A DNA stretch of 8,019 bases. Origin: Candidatus Methylomirabilota bacterium (GTDB lineage Bacteria > Methylomirabilota > Methylomirabilia > Methylomirabilales > JACPAU01). Where the stretch lies: the NCBI GenBank assembly GCA_016180705.1, contig JACPAU010000147.1:1-8019 (forward strand), in the 5' to 3' direction. The position numbers were made by a program, and so were the translations under genes. The notes under the pieces are model-generated. The model saw only the letters and a list, made by a program, of their open reading frames with translations. It searched no databases and was not told the DNA's origin. Below, in pieces: positions 7,757 to 8,019 of this stretch; position 1 is the stretch's first letter; every line of letters starts with the position of its first letter.

Positions 7757-8019
7757 CTACAGGCCGGGCGCCGCGGCCCCCTCCCGTGTCTCGCGCGCGG
7801 TGGCGTCGAGGGCGCTCCGGAGGGCCTCCTGGAGACGGATGACGATCCCCTCGAGAATGTCCTCGCGGGAAACCCCCGCGCCTTCGCCCGTGGCGAACTC
7901 GCTCACATCGAGCGGGGGCGCGATCCGGATGATCGCCCGGCGCTTCCCGAGGGAGCCGCGGACCTCCTTTCCCAGGACCTCCCGCTCCAGCTTGATCAGG
8001 GTCTCGGCCATCCGCTCCG
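7757..8019 (-). CDS. C-terminal end of an uncertain protein, possibly a lysophospholipid acyltransferase
   Basis: The frame ends at TAG 7757-7759 and stays open through the window edge. An ATG at 8011 would give an 84-residue protein, but the frame continues upstream and the bases before the ATG are cut off, so a 5'-truncated longer gene is more likely. The visible part is a basic stretch (KLEREVLGKEVRGSLGKRR), a beta-like segment AIIRIAPPLDVSEF, then a long amphipathic helix to the end. That order resembles the C-terminus of PlsC-type 1-acylglycerol-3-phosphate acyltransferases, where a basic segment and an 'R-[VI]-R-[IV]-G-x-P-[IL]-x-[VL]'-like strand precede a final helix. The catalytic HX4D motif would lie outside the window, so this is a weak resemblance. 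Its stop is 10 bases from the convergent HAD gene, with no hairpin between them. Confidence 0.35.
   Translation of the reverse strand, partial: ERMAETLIKLEREVLGKEVRGSLGKRRAIIRIAPPLDVSEFATGEGAGVSREDILEGIVIRLQEALRSALDATARETREGAAAPGL

Overview
The window is very GC-rich (around 70% by eye), densely coded and bacterial. There is no phage, IS, CRISPR, tRNA or rRNA signal. The mix of genes (a REC-GAF-HD-GYP protein with an MJ0042-type zinc ribbon, nickel-pincer cofactor genes, QueG with HEAT repeats) and the base composition would suit an environmental high-GC lineage such as Rokubacteria/Methylomirabilota, a deltaproteobacterial-type group or Acidobacteria. This placement is a guess and no gene here is diagnostic.

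Layout. Positions 1-370 (+) hold the C-terminal part of larE, cut by the window edge. Three bases after its stop, a 647-residue c-di-GMP-type response regulator begins (374-2317, +). A symmetric hairpin with A-rich and T-rich flanks (2345-2385) separates it from a convergent minus-strand operon. That operon reads right to left as larB (5548-4909), larC (4900-3647) and a glutamate dehydrogenase gene (3642-2401), with gaps of 8 and 4 bases. A divergent promoter region (5549-5662) then leads into plus-strand queG (5663-6850) and a HAD-IIA phosphatase (6919-7746). The window ends with the 3' end of a convergent minus-strand gene, perhaps a lysophospholipid acyltransferase (7757-8019).

How the genes work together. 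LarB, LarE and LarC are the three known enzymes that build the nickel-pincer nucleotide (NPN), the cofactor of lactate racemase LarA and related 2-hydroxyacid racemases: LarB carboxylates and hydrolyses nicotinic acid adenine dinucleotide, LarE adds sulfur and LarC inserts nickel. All three lie within 5.6 kb, but larE is on the opposite strand from larBC, and no larA-like gene is visible. The operon ends instead in glutamate dehydrogenase, and larE is nearly joined to a signalling gene.

The main anomalies are: larB is broken as read, with its N- and C-terminal halves in different frames and about 40 linker residues missing; the HD-GYP protein has an unusual Pro/Ala tail ending in a zinc ribbon and has replacements at two metal-ligand positions; and queG may be transcribed as a leaderless mRNA. 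I see no clearly new multi-gene defence or mobile system here. The most unusual feature is the set of NPN-synthesis genes without LarA, linked to glutamate dehydrogenase.
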